A model generated the notes under the pieces. It was not told where the DNA came from. It worked only from the letters and a program-made list of their open reading frames with translations, and did not search any database. A stretch of 36,648 nt of DNA from Raoultibacter massiliensis. Its GTDB lineage: Bacteria; Actinomycetota; Coriobacteriia; Coriobacteriales; Eggerthellaceae. Positions 1-8,929 of this stretch are shown piece by piece. The stretch covers positions 821,989-858,636 of the forward strand of contig NZ_LT962671.1 in the NCBI RefSeq assembly GCF_900199545.1, read 5' to 3'. Every line of letters starts with the position of its first letter. The stretch's first letter is position 1. The position numbers and the translations under genes were made by a program.

Positions 1-1846
1 GGTCTATGCCCGCCTGTGGAATCAGCAGGCGAAGCTCGAAGCGTACGCCGCCCGCGAGCGGGCGGCTTGCACAGGCGGGCAAACGGCGTCTGCCGATGGC
101 GCTTCTCTCGCGGGCGATGCGGGGTCGTGCGCGGCCGACAAGGACCGTTCTCCGATTGAAGATGCGGGGGAGACGTCGGGCGCGCCGAGGGAAAAGCGCA
201 CGAATCTATCCGTTATGCTTCGGCTGATCGCGCTCGTCGGTCCGCTTTTGCCGTACATGGTCCTTGCCGTCGTGCTGGGCGTTGCCGGGTTCTTCGCAGC
301 CATATTCCTCACGACGTTCGGCGCATATGGAATCGTCGACGCGGCGGGCATGCCCGCCGGCATCGGGTTCGGAGCGGCGTGCGTGCTCGTTGCGGTATGC
401 GGCATAGTGCGCGGGCCTTTGCGCTACGGTGAACAGCTGTGCAACCATTTCATCGCCTTCAAGCTGCTCGCGCTCATCCGCGACAAGGTGTTCGGCTCGC
501 TGCGCAGACTTGCGCCCGCCAAGCTCGAGGGGCGCGACAAAGGCAACCTCATATCGCTTCTGACATCGGATGTCGAACTGCTCGAAGTATTCTATGCCCA
601 CACGATTTCCCCGATAGCCATAGCCGTCGTGGTGTCTCTCGGCATGACGGCGTTCATCGGATCGTTTTCCCTTCCGCTCGCCTTCGTGGCCCTTGCGGCG
701 TATCTCGTCATCGGACTTATCGTGCCCCTTACCGCCTCGCGCATGGCTGGCAAGGGTGGCCGCGAATTCCGCGATCAGGTTGGCGATATGAATACTTTCG
801 TGCTCGACAGCCTGAGGGGGTTGCGCGAGACGTTGCAGTACGGGTGCGAGAGGAAGCGCTCGGTCGAGCTTGAGCAACGCACCGAAAACCTCGCTTCGGT
901 CGAGGCCGTGCTCAAGCGCAGAATGGGCTGGTTCATGGCCCTTACCAGTGCGCTCGTGCTCGCGTTCGACGTTGCGATGGTCGGGGTTGCCTTCAGCTTG
1001 TATGCCGCAGGCGGGCTCGGCTTTTCGGAAGCGCTCATCTGCGTGATGGCCTTCATGTCGTCGTTCGGGCCGGTGATCGCCGTCGCAAACCTCGGATCGA
1101 CGCTGCAGCAAACGTTCGCTTCGGGTGCCCGTGTGCTCGACGTGCTCGACGAGAGCCCCGAGGTCCGGGATGTGACCGACGGCGTTGCCGTATCGTTTGA
1201 GGGCGCCGAAGCCCGAGACGTCGGCTTTTCCTACGGAGCCGAGCAGATCTTGGGGAACGTGAACCTGCGCATTCAGCCGAAAACGGTGGTCAACATAGCC
1301 GGGCGCAGCGGATCGGGCAAATCGACGTTTCTCAAGCTGCTCATGCGATTCTGGGATGTGACGGAAGGATCGATCGAGCTATCCGGAACCGATATCCGTG
1401 CGATCGATACGACGAGCTTGCGCGACAACGAAAGCTATATGACGCAGGAAACTCACCTGTTTACGGGCACCGTGAGGGAAAACATCGCGCTTGTCAAGCC
1501 GGAAGCGACCGATGCGGAACTCGACGAGGCGTGCCGCAAGGCGGCGATCCTCGATTTGATCGGGCGGCTGCCGCAGGGTTACGACACGCCGGTCGGGGAG
1601 CTGGGCGATACGCTCTCGGGCGGCGAACGCCAGCGAATCGGCCTTGCGAGGGTGTTTCTCTACGATGCCCCGTTCGTGCTGCTCGACGAGCCGACGTCCA
1701 ACCTCGATAGCCTGAACGAGGCGGCGGTTCTTTCGGCGCTCGAGGCGAGCAAGGCCGACAAGACGATCGTGCTTGTGAGCCATCGGGCATCGACCTGCAT
1801 GTTCGCCGACAAGACGTATTCGGTCGAAAACGGCCGCGTAAGCTAG
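1..1846 (+). CDS. Fused ABC exporter (CydDC-like), 3' part of gene
   Basis: The reading frame is open to the left edge (first full codon at base 2), so the gene starts outside the window. The first residues (VYARLWNQQAKLEAY) look like the C-terminal tail of an ABC ATPase domain. A polar linker of about 55 residues follows, then a six-helix permease domain from about residue 72, then a second ATPase domain: Walker A GRSGSGKST near 434, signature LSGGERQRIG near 538, Walker B FVLLDEP near 557, and the SHR switch histidine. This order implies a permease-ATPase-permease-ATPase fusion in one chain. CydDC exporters of thiols/heme have two such halves, but the substrate here cannot be read from sequence. 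An internal ATG at 215 would make a half transporter; I prefer the fusion because the upstream frame reads as ATPase. Confidence 0.85.
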   Translation, partial: VYARLWNQQAKLEAYAARERAACTGGQTASADGASLAGDAGSCAADKDRSPIEDAGETSGAPREKRTNLSVMLRLIALVGPLLPYMVLAVVLGVAGFFAAIFLTTFGAYGIVDAAGMPAGIGFGAACVLVAVCGIVRGPLRYGEQLCNHFIAFKLLALIRDKVFGSLRRLAPAKLEGRDKGNLISLLTSDVELLEVFYAHTISPIAIAVVVSLGMTAFIGSFSLPLAFVALAAYLVIGLIVPLTASRMAGKGGREFRDQVGDMNTFVLDSLRGLRETLQYGCERKRSVELEQRTENLASVEAVLKRRMGWFMALTSALVLAFDVAMVGVAFSLYAAGGLGFSEALICVMAFMSSFGPVIAVANLGSTLQQTFASGARVLDVLDESPEVRDVTDGVAVSFEGAEARDVGFSYGAEQILGNVNLRIQPKTVVNIAGRSGSGKSTFLKLLMRFWDVTEGSIELSGTDIRAIDTTSLRDNESYMTQETHLFTGTVRENIALVKPEATDAELDEACRKAAILDLIGRLPQGYDTPVGELGDTLSGGERQRIGLARVFLYDAPFVLLDEPTSNLDSLNEAAVLSALEASKADKTIVLVSHRASTCMFADKTYSVENGRVS

Positions 1847-1857
1847 GGGCGCATGGC

Positions 1858-2322
1858 GTGGATGCCGATGGAAGGGTCAAAGTGCTTGTGAGCGCATGCC
1901 TCGCGGGCGAGCGGTGCCGTTTCGACGGCGCGGCCTGCACCTGCGCAGGAATCGACGAGATCGCCGAGTTTGCCGAGCTTGTGCCCATCTGCCCCGAGGT
2001 GCTCGGTGGTCTTCCCGTCCCCCGAAAGCCCTCCGAGATTTTGGGTTCTCGTGTGGTGACGTGCGACGGGGCCGATGTGACCGAGGCGTTTCAGCGAGGC
2101 GCCGAGCGGGCGGTTCGCAGGGCGTTGGGAGAAGGATGCCGTTTTGCGGTGCTCAAGGAGCGAAGCCCCTCCTGCGGATCGAAGGCGGTTTACGACGGAA
2201 CGTTTTCCTCCGTGCTCGTGCAGGGAAGCGGCTTTGCCGCGGTGGCGCTTGAGCGGGCGGGGATCAGGGTGTACGGCGAATCGGATTTGGCGAAACTGAA
2301 AAAGGACATCGCTGCCGAATAA
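1858..2322 (+). CDS. DUF523 (TudS-like) protein
   Basis: This 154-residue protein matches the DUF523 family along its whole length: VSACLAGERCRFDG near the N-terminus, VPICPEVLGGLPVPR in the middle and KERSPSCGS near residue 100. The three conserved cysteines are those that bind a [4Fe-4S] cluster in TudS thiouracil desulfidases of this family, so sulfur removal from thiolated bases is a possible role; this is inferred by family only. The start is a GTG 11 bases after the ABC transporter stop, with no strong ribosome binding site; a GTG at 1882 is an alternative. It probably shares the transporter's transcript and ends in a terminator that overlaps its stop codon. Confidence 0.85.
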   Translation: MDADGRVKVLVSACLAGERCRFDGAACTCAGIDEIAEFAELVPICPEVLGGLPVPRKPSEILGSRVVTCDGADVTEAFQRGAERAVRRALGEGCRFAVLKERSPSCGSKAVYDGTFSSVLVQGSGFAAVALERAGIRVYGESDLAKLKKDIAAE

Positions 2323-2340
2323 GGCTTGCGATGTCCTTTT
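2300..2340 (+). terminator. Rho-independent terminator overlapping DUF523 stop
   Basis: Perfect 13-bp arms, AAAAGGACATCGC at 2300-2312 and its complement at 2328-2340, flank a 15-base loop containing the TAA stop at 2320-2322. The 3' arm ends in TTTT. The A-rich 5' arm would give a U tract on the minus strand too, so it may also stop transcription of the converging aquaporin gene. Confidence 0.75.
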
Positions 2341-2425
2341 CGCCTGCAGGGCGCTCGGTTCCTCCGTTTAAGCGCGTAAAGCGAAGGCCGGTCGGCCCAC
2401 AGTGCCCTTCGGAGTGGACCTTCGA

Positions 2426-3130
2426 TTACTTCGCGGTCTTGAAGGCCTTCCAGATGAGCGCGGCGAGCGCGGCGCCGACGAGCGGGGCTGCGATGAACAC
2501 CCAAACCTGGGAGATCGCCGTCGGATCGATACCCGCCATCATGAGCGCCGGGCCGAAGCTGCGGGCGGGGTTGACGGATGTGCCCGTCAACGGGATACCC
2601 ATGATATGCACGAAGGTAAGCGTGAGCCCGATGATTATGCCCGCGTAGGGAGCGGTCTTCTCGTTGGCGGTGGAGCCGAGTACGGAAAGCACGAAAATGC
2701 AGGTGAGGATAACCTCGACAACAAGTGCGCCGACAAGGCCGATGCCGACCGAGGAGGCGGCGTCGTAGCCGTCGCAACCGAGTCCGGTCGCAGCGACTCC
2801 GCCCAATGCCGTGCAGTTGGCGATGATGAAGTAAAGCAGGGCGGCGCCGACGATGCCGCCGACGAACTGGGCGATCCAGTACCCGACAAGGTCTTTGCCC
2901 GAGAGCCGTTTGTCGAGGAACAGCCCCAGCGATACGGCGGGGTTGATATGGCATCCCGATACGTTGCCGATGACGAATGCCATGGCTATGATCGAAAGGC
3001 CGAATGCGAACGCGATGCCGAGGGTTCCGAGTACCGAACCTGCCACGGCAGCGCTGCCGCATCCGAACAGGGTGAGCACGCAGGTGCCCAATGCTTCGGC
3101 TGCGTACTTCTTGGATGAAGCGACTTCCAT
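2426..3130 (-). CDS. AqpZ-like MIP family aquaporin
   Basis: A 234-residue membrane channel with six predicted helices and the two half-helix NPA motifs, HINPAVS at about residue 63 and SVNPARS at about 187. The pore-lining residues resemble AqpZ: Phe in AFAFG (near 43), His in TFVHIMG, Thr in GTSVNPAR and the Arg after NPA, which suggests a water channel rather than a glycerol facilitator. The start is the ATG at 3130 because AAGGAGG lies just upstream on the minus strand. An in-frame ATG at 3205 would add 25 cysteine-rich residues with no membrane logic. It is transcribed toward the DUF523 gene and is probably a single-gene unit. Confidence 0.93.
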   Translation of the reverse strand: MEVASSKKYAAEALGTCVLTLFGCGSAAVAGSVLGTLGIAFAFGLSIIAMAFVIGNVSGCHINPAVSLGLFLDKRLSGKDLVGYWIAQFVGGIVGAALLYFIIANCTALGGVAATGLGCDGYDAASSVGIGLVGALVVEVILTCIFVLSVLGSTANEKTAPYAGIIIGLTLTFVHIMGIPLTGTSVNPARSFGPALMMAGIDPTAISQVWVFIAAPLVGAALAALIWKAFKTAK

Positions 3131-3277
3131 AGATCCTCCTTTGACGAGCGGTTTTGTGCAACAGCACATGCTACCATCGCAAGGAGATGCGAACTTCTGA
3201 TTCATCCAACGGTTGGGTCAGGGCCAGCGTGGCGAAGAAGCGTCCGCCGCGCTGTCTGCGGCTGCTGTGCGGAAAGC

Positions 3278-3832
3278 TCAGCGCAGAGATGGAAGCTCGG
3301 CTTCGGCAAGCAGGTCGCCCGAAAGCTCTTTGAGCGAGAAGACTCCGTCTTCGAACATGGCGTAGCTGCGAGATCCGTCTTTGGGAATCGAGACGCTGCC
3401 CGGATTGACGAGCAGGATCCCTCCCGTTTCTTCGAGCTGCTTTTTATGGGTATGCCCGTACAGAAATGCGCCGCCCGGCGCGATGTAGGGAAGGCTCTCG
3501 GGGTTCCAGAGGTGGCCGTGGGTGGCGAACAGCGTCCTGCCCTGCGCGTCGACGAGCTCGGTGTAATCGGCCATGCAGGGAAAGTCGAGCACCATCTGGT
3601 CGACTTCGGCTTCGCAGTTTCCGCGGACTGCGATGATGTGCTGCTTGAAGCCGTTAAGCGTGTCGGCGACCGCCATGGGATCGTACTGTTCGGGCAGCGC
3701 GTTGCGCGGGCCGTGGTAGAGCAGATCGCCGAGCAAAAGCACTGTGTCGGGGTCCTCTTCGGCGATGCGTTCGGCGAGCATGGAGCAAAAGCGAGCGGAA
3801 CCGTGCACGTCGGAGGCAATGAGTATCTTCAT
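3278..3832 (-). CDS. yfcE: YfcE-family metallophosphoesterase
   Basis: A 184-residue calcineurin-like phosphoesterase of the YfcE type. Metal-binding motifs appear in the family order: SDVHG (residues 7-11), LLGDLLYHG, RGNCE, ATHGH and YGHTH, followed by NPGSVSIPK, typical of the YfcE/MJ0936 group. These enzymes hydrolyse phosphodiester bonds in small substrates; the physiological substrate is unknown. AAAGGA lies six bases before the ATG. The gene begins 34 bases after the dGTPase-like gene on the same strand, so the two are likely co-transcribed. Length is normal for the family. Confidence 0.9.
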   Translation of the reverse strand: MKILIASDVHGSARFCSMLAERIAEEDPDTVLLLGDLLYHGPRNALPEQYDPMAVADTLNGFKQHIIAVRGNCEAEVDQMVLDFPCMADYTELVDAQGRTLFATHGHLWNPESLPYIAPGGAFLYGHTHKKQLEETGGILLVNPGSVSIPKDGSRSYAMFEDGVFSLKELSGDLLAEAELPSLR

Positions 3833-3866
3833 GGTGATCCTTTCGCGTTGTGCGCCGACGCCGAAG

Positions 3867-5132
3867 CTAGCTTCGCAGATCGGCGCAGTAGTCCTGCGAG
3901 ATGATGTGCTTGTCGCTTTTCGGGAAGAGGAGCCCGTAGAGCGTCGTGAAGTAGCTGTCGGTCATCGAAGCCATGTAGTCGACGACGATTTGGTCGGGGT
4001 CCTCTGCGAGGTACTCGTCTGCGCGCACGGTGCGCGATTTCGTTACGAGGTTCGAGATGTGATGGCGAAACACCGGCGAGTCCTCGTTGCGCGCTGCGAG
4101 ATCGGAAAGCAGTTTTTCGTACATTTCCGCGAACATCTCTTCGACGATGTTGCCGTAACCCGATATGACGCCTTCGTTGAAGTATATCTGCTCGTAGTTC
4201 TGCGCTTTGGCCCGCTTGAGGTCGTCGAAGACCTCCTTGCTCATCGCGATGCGGTCTTTGCCGTAGCTGTTGTTGACGATGTCGACGGTCAGGTTGTTGA
4301 TGATCTGGGCGTTTCCCCGTCCGATCACCCTGGAGTCGAAGCTTGACAGCGAGTCGACCACGCCCATGTCCATGGCGTCTTGGCGATCCTTTCCCAGGTA
4401 GGCGATCATGTCGCTCACGCGCACCACGCACCCCTCCAGCGTCGAGGGGCGCAGGCGCTTGATCGTCGTCTCGTCGAGATAGCAGTCCTCGACTATCCGG
4501 TCGAAGGCCTCGAAGCTGCCGAGATCGCTCACGGAGAGCACCTGTTGGGCGAATTCGCCATTGTGGCAGAGCACCCCGTCGAGCGTCTGCAGGCTGATAT
4601 TGCGTCTGAAAAGCTTGTCGAGCACGCGTACCGAGTGCACGTTGTGGTTGAAAAAGCGTCCGGTATTGGCGTGGTAGAGCTTGCCGAGGAACTTCTCGCC
4701 TGCGTGGCCGAACGGGGTATGCCCCACGTCGTGGCCGAGGGCGATCGCCTCGATGAGATCGATGTTGAGTCCGAGGATGTTGCCGATGTTGCGGGCGATG
4801 CGGCTTACGAGCTGGACGTGAAGGCCGCGCCTCGAGATGTCGTCGTTTTGTATGAAGGAAAATACCTGCGTCTTGTCCGCGTAGCGGTTGTAGGCGGGAA
4901 CGTTGATGATCTTCTCGATGTCGCGTCCGAATGCGGGGCGGGTAAGCGTTGCCTCGTCATGCTCGCTGGGCTGGCGCCTTATGACGTTTTGGTCGTCGAA
5001 TCGATAGGGGTTCGCAACGTGGTTCAGGCGATCTTCTCGGATCGCGTCGGCTATTGCGGGGTCGAGGGAAAGGTAGGGGATGGGGCTGCAGGCTTGCTGC
5101 CCGGGATCGGTCGATGGGTTCGCAGTGTCCAT
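3867..5132 (-). CDS. dgt: dGTP triphosphohydrolase-like HD-domain protein
   Basis: A 421-residue HD-superfamily phosphohydrolase. The metal site reads RRGLHVQLVSRIARNIG (first His), then ALGHDVGHTPFGHAGE (HD pair and dGTPase-type GHTPFGH signature), then RVSDMIAYLGKDRQDA (final Asp). The dGTPase family cleaves dNTPs to nucleoside and triphosphate, controlling dNTP pools. The first 60 residues are a low-conservation extension. A GAGGAG site precedes the ATG. Its position divergent from dnaG is common in Gram-positive genomes and fits a DNA-precursor role. Substrate preference cannot be read from sequence. Confidence 0.85.
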   Translation of the reverse strand: MDTANPSTDPGQQACSPIPYLSLDPAIADAIREDRLNHVANPYRFDDQNVIRRQPSEHDEATLTRPAFGRDIEKIINVPAYNRYADKTQVFSFIQNDDISRRGLHVQLVSRIARNIGNILGLNIDLIEAIALGHDVGHTPFGHAGEKFLGKLYHANTGRFFNHNVHSVRVLDKLFRRNISLQTLDGVLCHNGEFAQQVLSVSDLGSFEAFDRIVEDCYLDETTIKRLRPSTLEGCVVRVSDMIAYLGKDRQDAMDMGVVDSLSSFDSRVIGRGNAQIINNLTVDIVNNSYGKDRIAMSKEVFDDLKRAKAQNYEQIYFNEGVISGYGNIVEEMFAEMYEKLLSDLAARNEDSPVFRHHISNLVTKSRTVRADEYLAEDPDQIVVDYMASMTDSYFTTLYGLLFPKSDKHIISQDYCADLRS

Positions 5133-5240
5133 GCGGTGCTCCTCTGCGTTTGTCGGGGGCGCGCCCTGGGCGCGCCGTGCTGTTCAGCGCTATTGTATCT
5201 TATTGGATAAGCCGTTGGTGCCGTGCTCGGATTTCTTCAG

Positions 5241-5268
5241 GTTATACACCTTTGGAGGTTTTCGGCAA
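5241..5268 (-). promoter_or_regulatory. Candidate promoter for the dgt-yfcE unit
   Basis: On the minus strand, TTGCCG (plus 5263-5268) lies 16 bases before TATAAC (plus 5241-5246), a reasonable sigma-70-like pair. It sits about 110 bases upstream of the dgt start. Single-site evidence only. Confidence 0.4.
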
Positions 5269-5361
5269 CCGAGTTCGGGCGGCGCTGCGGATCGGCGGAG
5301 GCCCGTGACGGAGATTCGCCGAGGGCGGTGAAGCCGACGCGTCGCCGCCCTCGCTCTTGGG

Positions 5362-5372
5362 GTATACTTGTC
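5362..5372 (+). promoter_or_regulatory. Candidate -10 region for dnaG
   Basis: TATACT at 5363-5368 lies in the sequence GTATACTTGTC, identical over 11 bases to the box before nfeD at 7480-7490. No good -35 hexamer is visible at 16-18 bases. The site is about 50 bases before the dnaG start. Confidence 0.45.
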
Positions 5373-5418
5373 GTTGATCATACAAGCGTACGCATCCGTG
5401 ATAAGGAACGCATAGGCA

Positions 5419-7290
5419 GTGGCAGGCTTCAGCGAAGAGGATATCCGCAAGGTGCGCGAGGCAAACGACCTCGTGTCGGTTGTCGGCGACCGCGTGCCCG
5501 TGAAGCAGCGGGGTCGCGATTTCTGGTGCTGCTGCCCCATCCACGATGAGAAGACCCCTTCCTGCAAGATCGATCCAGCATCGCAGCTGTGGCACTGCTT
5601 CGGATGCGGTGCAGGCGGCGATGTATTCAGCTTCGTCATGCAGGTGGACGATCTCGATTTTCCCGATGCGGTCCGCAAGCTCGCCGAGCGCGGGGGAGTC
5701 CAGATCACCGAAAACGGCAAACCGGCCGTTGCCCACGGATACAAGGCGCGGCTCAAGGAAATTTGTAAGGAAACGGCGGCGTTCTACCATATGCAGCTCA
5801 TGCGGGGCAAGGATCCCGGCGCCGCATCGGCGCGCAGCTACCTGGCGAGCCGTGGGTTCGGCGGGGAAGTGCCCAAGCGCTGGGAGCTCGGTTTCGCACC
5901 GGGATCGGGGCAGCTCGTGCGCCATCTCAAGGCGAAGGGCTTCAAGGACAAAGAGCTCGTCGATGCCAACGTCGCCCTCGATGGGGGCAGGGATGGCCGC
6001 CGCGGGGGGCTGAAGGATCGGTTCTACAACCGCGTGATGTTTCCCATCTTCGACGTGCAGGGCGATTGCATCGCGTTTGGCGGGCGCATCATCGGAGACG
6101 GGCAACCTAAATATCTGAACTCCCAGGAAACGCCCGTATTCCATAAGTCCGAGGTGCTGTTCGGCCTCGACAAGGCGAAAACCTCCATGGCCGCAACGGG
6201 CGTTGCCGTGGTGGTCGAGGGATACACCGATGTGATCGCGCTGCATGAGGCGGGCATTCAAAACGCGGTGGCAACGCTGGGGACGGCGCTCACGACCCAG
6301 CATATCCGTGCGCTCTCGAGACATGCGAAGCGCCAGATAATCTATTTGTTCGACGGCGATGAAGCGGGGCAGCGCGCCGCTGACCGCGCCCTCGGGTTCA
6401 TCGATCGGTCCATGACGCCCGAGGCGGGCCGCACCAAGATCGAGCTCGCCGCCGTAACGCTTCCCGATGATCTCGACCCGGCCGATTTCGTGGGCCAGCG
6501 CGGCGCGGATGCACTGCGCGAACTGCTGGCCTCCGCTCGCCCCCTGCTCAGGTACGGTATCGAGCGGCGCATAGCGAAATACGACCTCTCTTCGGCGGAA
6601 TCGCGGGCGGCGGCTCTCGCCGATGCTCTTGCGGTGCTTGCGCCTATTAAGGATTCGATCCTCGCGAAGGATTACGCGATCCAGATCGCGGGCATGGTCC
6701 GCGCCCGCGAAAACGACGTGCTCGAACAGCTCGAGCGCCTCGAGCCGCCCCGGCAGCCCGGCGCGCAGGCCGAGCCTGCATCCGAGCAGCCGACGCGCCG
6801 TCCGACGGCAGCGTCTGCGCTCCCGCAAAGCGAACTTTCCCGCCGCCGCTACGAGCGCGAGTTCTTAAGCCTCGTGGCACGGCGGCCCGAGGAGGGTTTA
6901 CGTCTGGCTGAAGCCCTCGCCCAGACGCAATGGCACGAAACGGTGCACGGCCTGCTTTCCCAAAGCATCCTTGCGACGCTTGCGGATAATCCCCAGGCGA
7001 AGGCTCCCGATATCATTACAGCGGCCCAGCAGGCGGTCCCCGCTGCGGCGAGCATCCTCACATCGGGAACGATGTCGGAGGAGACGGGAGCTTCGCAGCT
7101 CGCGACGTTTCTTGCCGAGGAACTTGCCATCGGCGATATGGACGATGCGATTGCCGCGCTCAAGGCCCAGCTTGCGCAGGCCGATAGGCTCGATCCTCAA
7201 GAATACGAGCTGTTGTTCGAAAGCGCGGTGGCCATGCAGAAGGAGCTGGCGAAGCGCAGGCTTGCGCACAAATCGGTCGGACAAGGTTGA
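5419..7290 (+). CDS. dnaG: DNA primase DnaG
   Basis: A 623-residue bacterial primase, which makes RNA primers for chromosome replication. The N-terminal zinc site is C39, H42, C60 and C63 (CPIHDEKTPS...HCFGC). The TOPRIM catalytic core follows, with VVVEGYTDV near residue 265 and LFDGDEAGQRA near 312. A proline- and alanine-rich linker near 440-470 leads to a helical C-terminal region that in other bacteria binds the DnaB helicase. The start is GTG at 5419, the first residue of the conserved GFSEEDIRKVREANDLVSVV segment, with AAGGA about 11 bases upstream. The sigma factor gene rpoD that often follows dnaG is absent; nfeD follows instead. Confidence 0.97.
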   Translation: MAGFSEEDIRKVREANDLVSVVGDRVPVKQRGRDFWCCCPIHDEKTPSCKIDPASQLWHCFGCGAGGDVFSFVMQVDDLDFPDAVRKLAERGGVQITENGKPAVAHGYKARLKEICKETAAFYHMQLMRGKDPGAASARSYLASRGFGGEVPKRWELGFAPGSGQLVRHLKAKGFKDKELVDANVALDGGRDGRRGGLKDRFYNRVMFPIFDVQGDCIAFGGRIIGDGQPKYLNSQETPVFHKSEVLFGLDKAKTSMAATGVAVVVEGYTDVIALHEAGIQNAVATLGTALTTQHIRALSRHAKRQIIYLFDGDEAGQRAADRALGFIDRSMTPEAGRTKIELAAVTLPDDLDPADFVGQRGADALRELLASARPLLRYGIERRIAKYDLSSAESRAAALADALAVLAPIKDSILAKDYAIQIAGMVRARENDVLEQLERLEPPRQPGAQAEPASEQPTRRPTAASALPQSELSRRRYEREFLSLVARRPEEGLRLAEALAQTQWHETVHGLLSQSILATLADNPQAKAPDIITAAQQAVPAAASILTSGTMSEETGASQLATFLAEELAIGDMDDAIAALKAQLAQADRLDPQEYELLFESAVAMQKELAKRRLAHKSVGQG

Positions 7291-7446
7291 TTCGCCGTAC
7301 GCGGGGGCGGGTGAAGCCGGTTTGCACGCGGGGTCGGGCGAAGGTGACCGGCCGAGGTCGGAAGAACGGTCGAACGGGGCGTTTCGCGGGGTTCTCGACC
7401 GCGTTGGCGGATAGTGTGACCGAGAAGGTAACAGAATGGTTTCGGG

Positions 7447-7490
7447 TGTTCTAACATAACAGAGAACAAGTTACATTTAGTATACTTGTC
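7447..7490 (+). promoter_or_regulatory. nfeD promoter region with a dyad operator-like site
   Basis: TATACT at 7481-7486 (within GTATACTTGTC) is a likely -10 box. Upstream, TGTTCT at 7447-7452 and its complement AGAACA at 7463-7468 form a dyad with a 10-base gap, placed where a -35-blocking regulator would bind. AAGGAGG precedes the nfeD ATG. The rest of the 219-base gap after dnaG shows nothing clear. Confidence 0.45.
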
Positions 7491-7509
7491 ATGAAAGAAA
7501 GGAGGCGTT

Positions 7510-7938
7510 ATGAGTCCCTTCATATGGCTCGGAGTTGCGGCGGTCATGGGCGTCGTCGAGGTTTTATCGCTCGGCTTGATCACCATGTGGTTCGTCATCG
7601 GAGCGCTTGTCGCATTTCTTGCGAACCTGCTCGGGTTCGACCTCGTGGCGCAGCTCGTCGTGTTCTTCCTGGTATCGATCGTCTGCCTGATCGTTCTCAG
7701 GCCGGTGTTCGTCAAGTACCGCAAACGCGGAGAAACCGAAGAACCCGACGTTGTCGGGCAATCCGCCATCGTTATCGAGGGCATCGACAACGAACGCCTC
7801 GTTGGCCGGGTTGAAACGGCCAACCGCATGACGTGGGCGGCGAGAAGCGCCGACAACTCGGTAATACCGACCGGTGAGACGGTCGTTGTGAAAAACAGAG
7901 AGAGCATCACGCTCATCGTTGAAAGGAAACAAGCATGA
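7510..7938 (+). CDS. NfeD family membrane protein
   Basis: A 142-residue protein of the short NfeD class. Two hydrophobic helices cover about residues 5-65 (with GLITMWFVIGALVAFL and VFFLVSIVCLIVLRPV), followed by a soluble domain from about 75 with the beta-rich OB fold of NfeD (VGQSAIVIEGIDNERLVGRV...GETVVVKNRESITLIV). NfeD proteins pair with SPFH proteins and act in membrane quality control or microdomain organisation. Its stop overlaps the start of the SPFH gene by four bases (ATGA), showing translational coupling and matching the known partnership. AAGGAGG lies just before the ATG. Confidence 0.92.
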   Translation: MSPFIWLGVAAVMGVVEVLSLGLITMWFVIGALVAFLANLLGFDLVAQLVVFFLVSIVCLIVLRPVFVKYRKRGETEEPDVVGQSAIVIEGIDNERLVGRVETANRMTWAARSADNSVIPTGETVVVKNRESITLIVERKQA

Positions 7939-8900
7939 ATGCATTGATCGTAGTCGCGGTGCTCGTGGTATTGCTCATCCTCTTTTCCGTAACCTGCATA
8001 AAGATCGTACCGCAGGCCACTGCTGCGGTCGTCGAGCGTTTCGGCTCGTATTTGGCCACCTGGAACAACGGCCTGCACGTCAAAGTACCCTTCATCGACC
8101 GCGTGCGCGGCGGCATCTCGCTCAAAGAGCAGGTGTTCGATTTCCCGCCGCAGCCCGTCATCACGAAAGACAATGTGACCATGTCCATCGACACGGTCGT
8201 GTTTTTCCAGATCATGGATCCGAAGCTGTATTGCTACGGCGTCGAGAACCCCATCATTGCGATCGAGAACCTTTCGGCGACGACGCTGCGCAACATCATC
8301 GGAGACTTGGACCTTGATACGACGCTCGTCTCGCGTGACGTGGTGAACGCGAAGATGCGGGCCATCCTCGACGAGGCGACCGACGCCTGGGGCATCAAGG
8401 TCAACCGCGTGGAGGTTAAGAACATCACGCCGCCCGCCGCCATCCAGCAGGCCATGGAGAAGCAGATGAAAGCCGAGCGCGAGAAGCGCGAGGCGGTTCT
8501 TTTGGCCGAGGGCGAGAAGCAGGCGGCCATCACGATCGCAGAAGGCAACAAGCAAGCCCAGATCCTCGCAGCCGAGGCCGACAAGCAGCAGGTCATCCTT
8601 GCCGCAGAGGCCGAGAAGGAAAAGCAGATCCGCGAGGCCGAGGGCGAGGCGGACGCCATCCGCAACGTCCAGCAGGCAACGGCCGACGGCATCCGCATGG
8701 TGCGCGATGCCGGTGCCGACAACGCGGTTCTGACGCTGAAGGCGCTCGAATCGCTCGGCGTGCTCGCCAACGGAACGGCCACCAAGCTCATCGTGCCGTC
8801 CGATATCCAGGGCATCGCGGGCCTTGCCGCATCGCTCAAGGAGGTTTTCGTTGATGAACCTTCTGTCAAGCGGGGCGATTCCGCTGGACAAGATCGGTAA
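7935..8900 (+). CDS. SPFH/Band 7 (stomatin-like) membrane protein
   Basis: A 321-residue stomatin/paraslipin-type protein. One N-terminal membrane helix (about residues 2-22) is followed by the Band 7 domain (VPQATAAVVERFGSYLATWNNGLHVKVPFIDRV through about residue 170). A long charged Glu/Lys/Ala-rich coiled coil comes next (about 170-245, with AEGEKQAAITIAEGNKQAQ), then a C-terminal tail. Such proteins form ring oligomers on the inner membrane and work with the neighbouring NfeD. It overlaps nfeD by four bases. Confidence 0.93.
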   Translation: MNALIVVAVLVVLLILFSVTCIKIVPQATAAVVERFGSYLATWNNGLHVKVPFIDRVRGGISLKEQVFDFPPQPVITKDNVTMSIDTVVFFQIMDPKLYCYGVENPIIAIENLSATTLRNIIGDLDLDTTLVSRDVVNAKMRAILDEATDAWGIKVNRVEVKNITPPAAIQQAMEKQMKAEREKREAVLLAEGEKQAAITIAEGNKQAQILAAEADKQQVILAAEAEKEKQIREAEGEADAIRNVQQATADGIRMVRDAGADNAVLTLKALESLGVLANGTATKLIVPSDIQGIAGLAASLKEVFVDEPSVKRGDSAGQDR

Positions 8901-8929
8901 CCTGACCGACAATGGCTGTGAATAACAGG

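Noticed and set aside
5242..6828. Long open frame on the minus strand across dnaG
   Set aside because: It lies antisense to a clear primase gene, has no recognisable domain and arises from high GC codon bias.
7197..8912. Long minus-strand frame over nfeD and the SPFH gene
   Set aside because: Antisense to two well-supported genes; no domain and no ribosome binding site.
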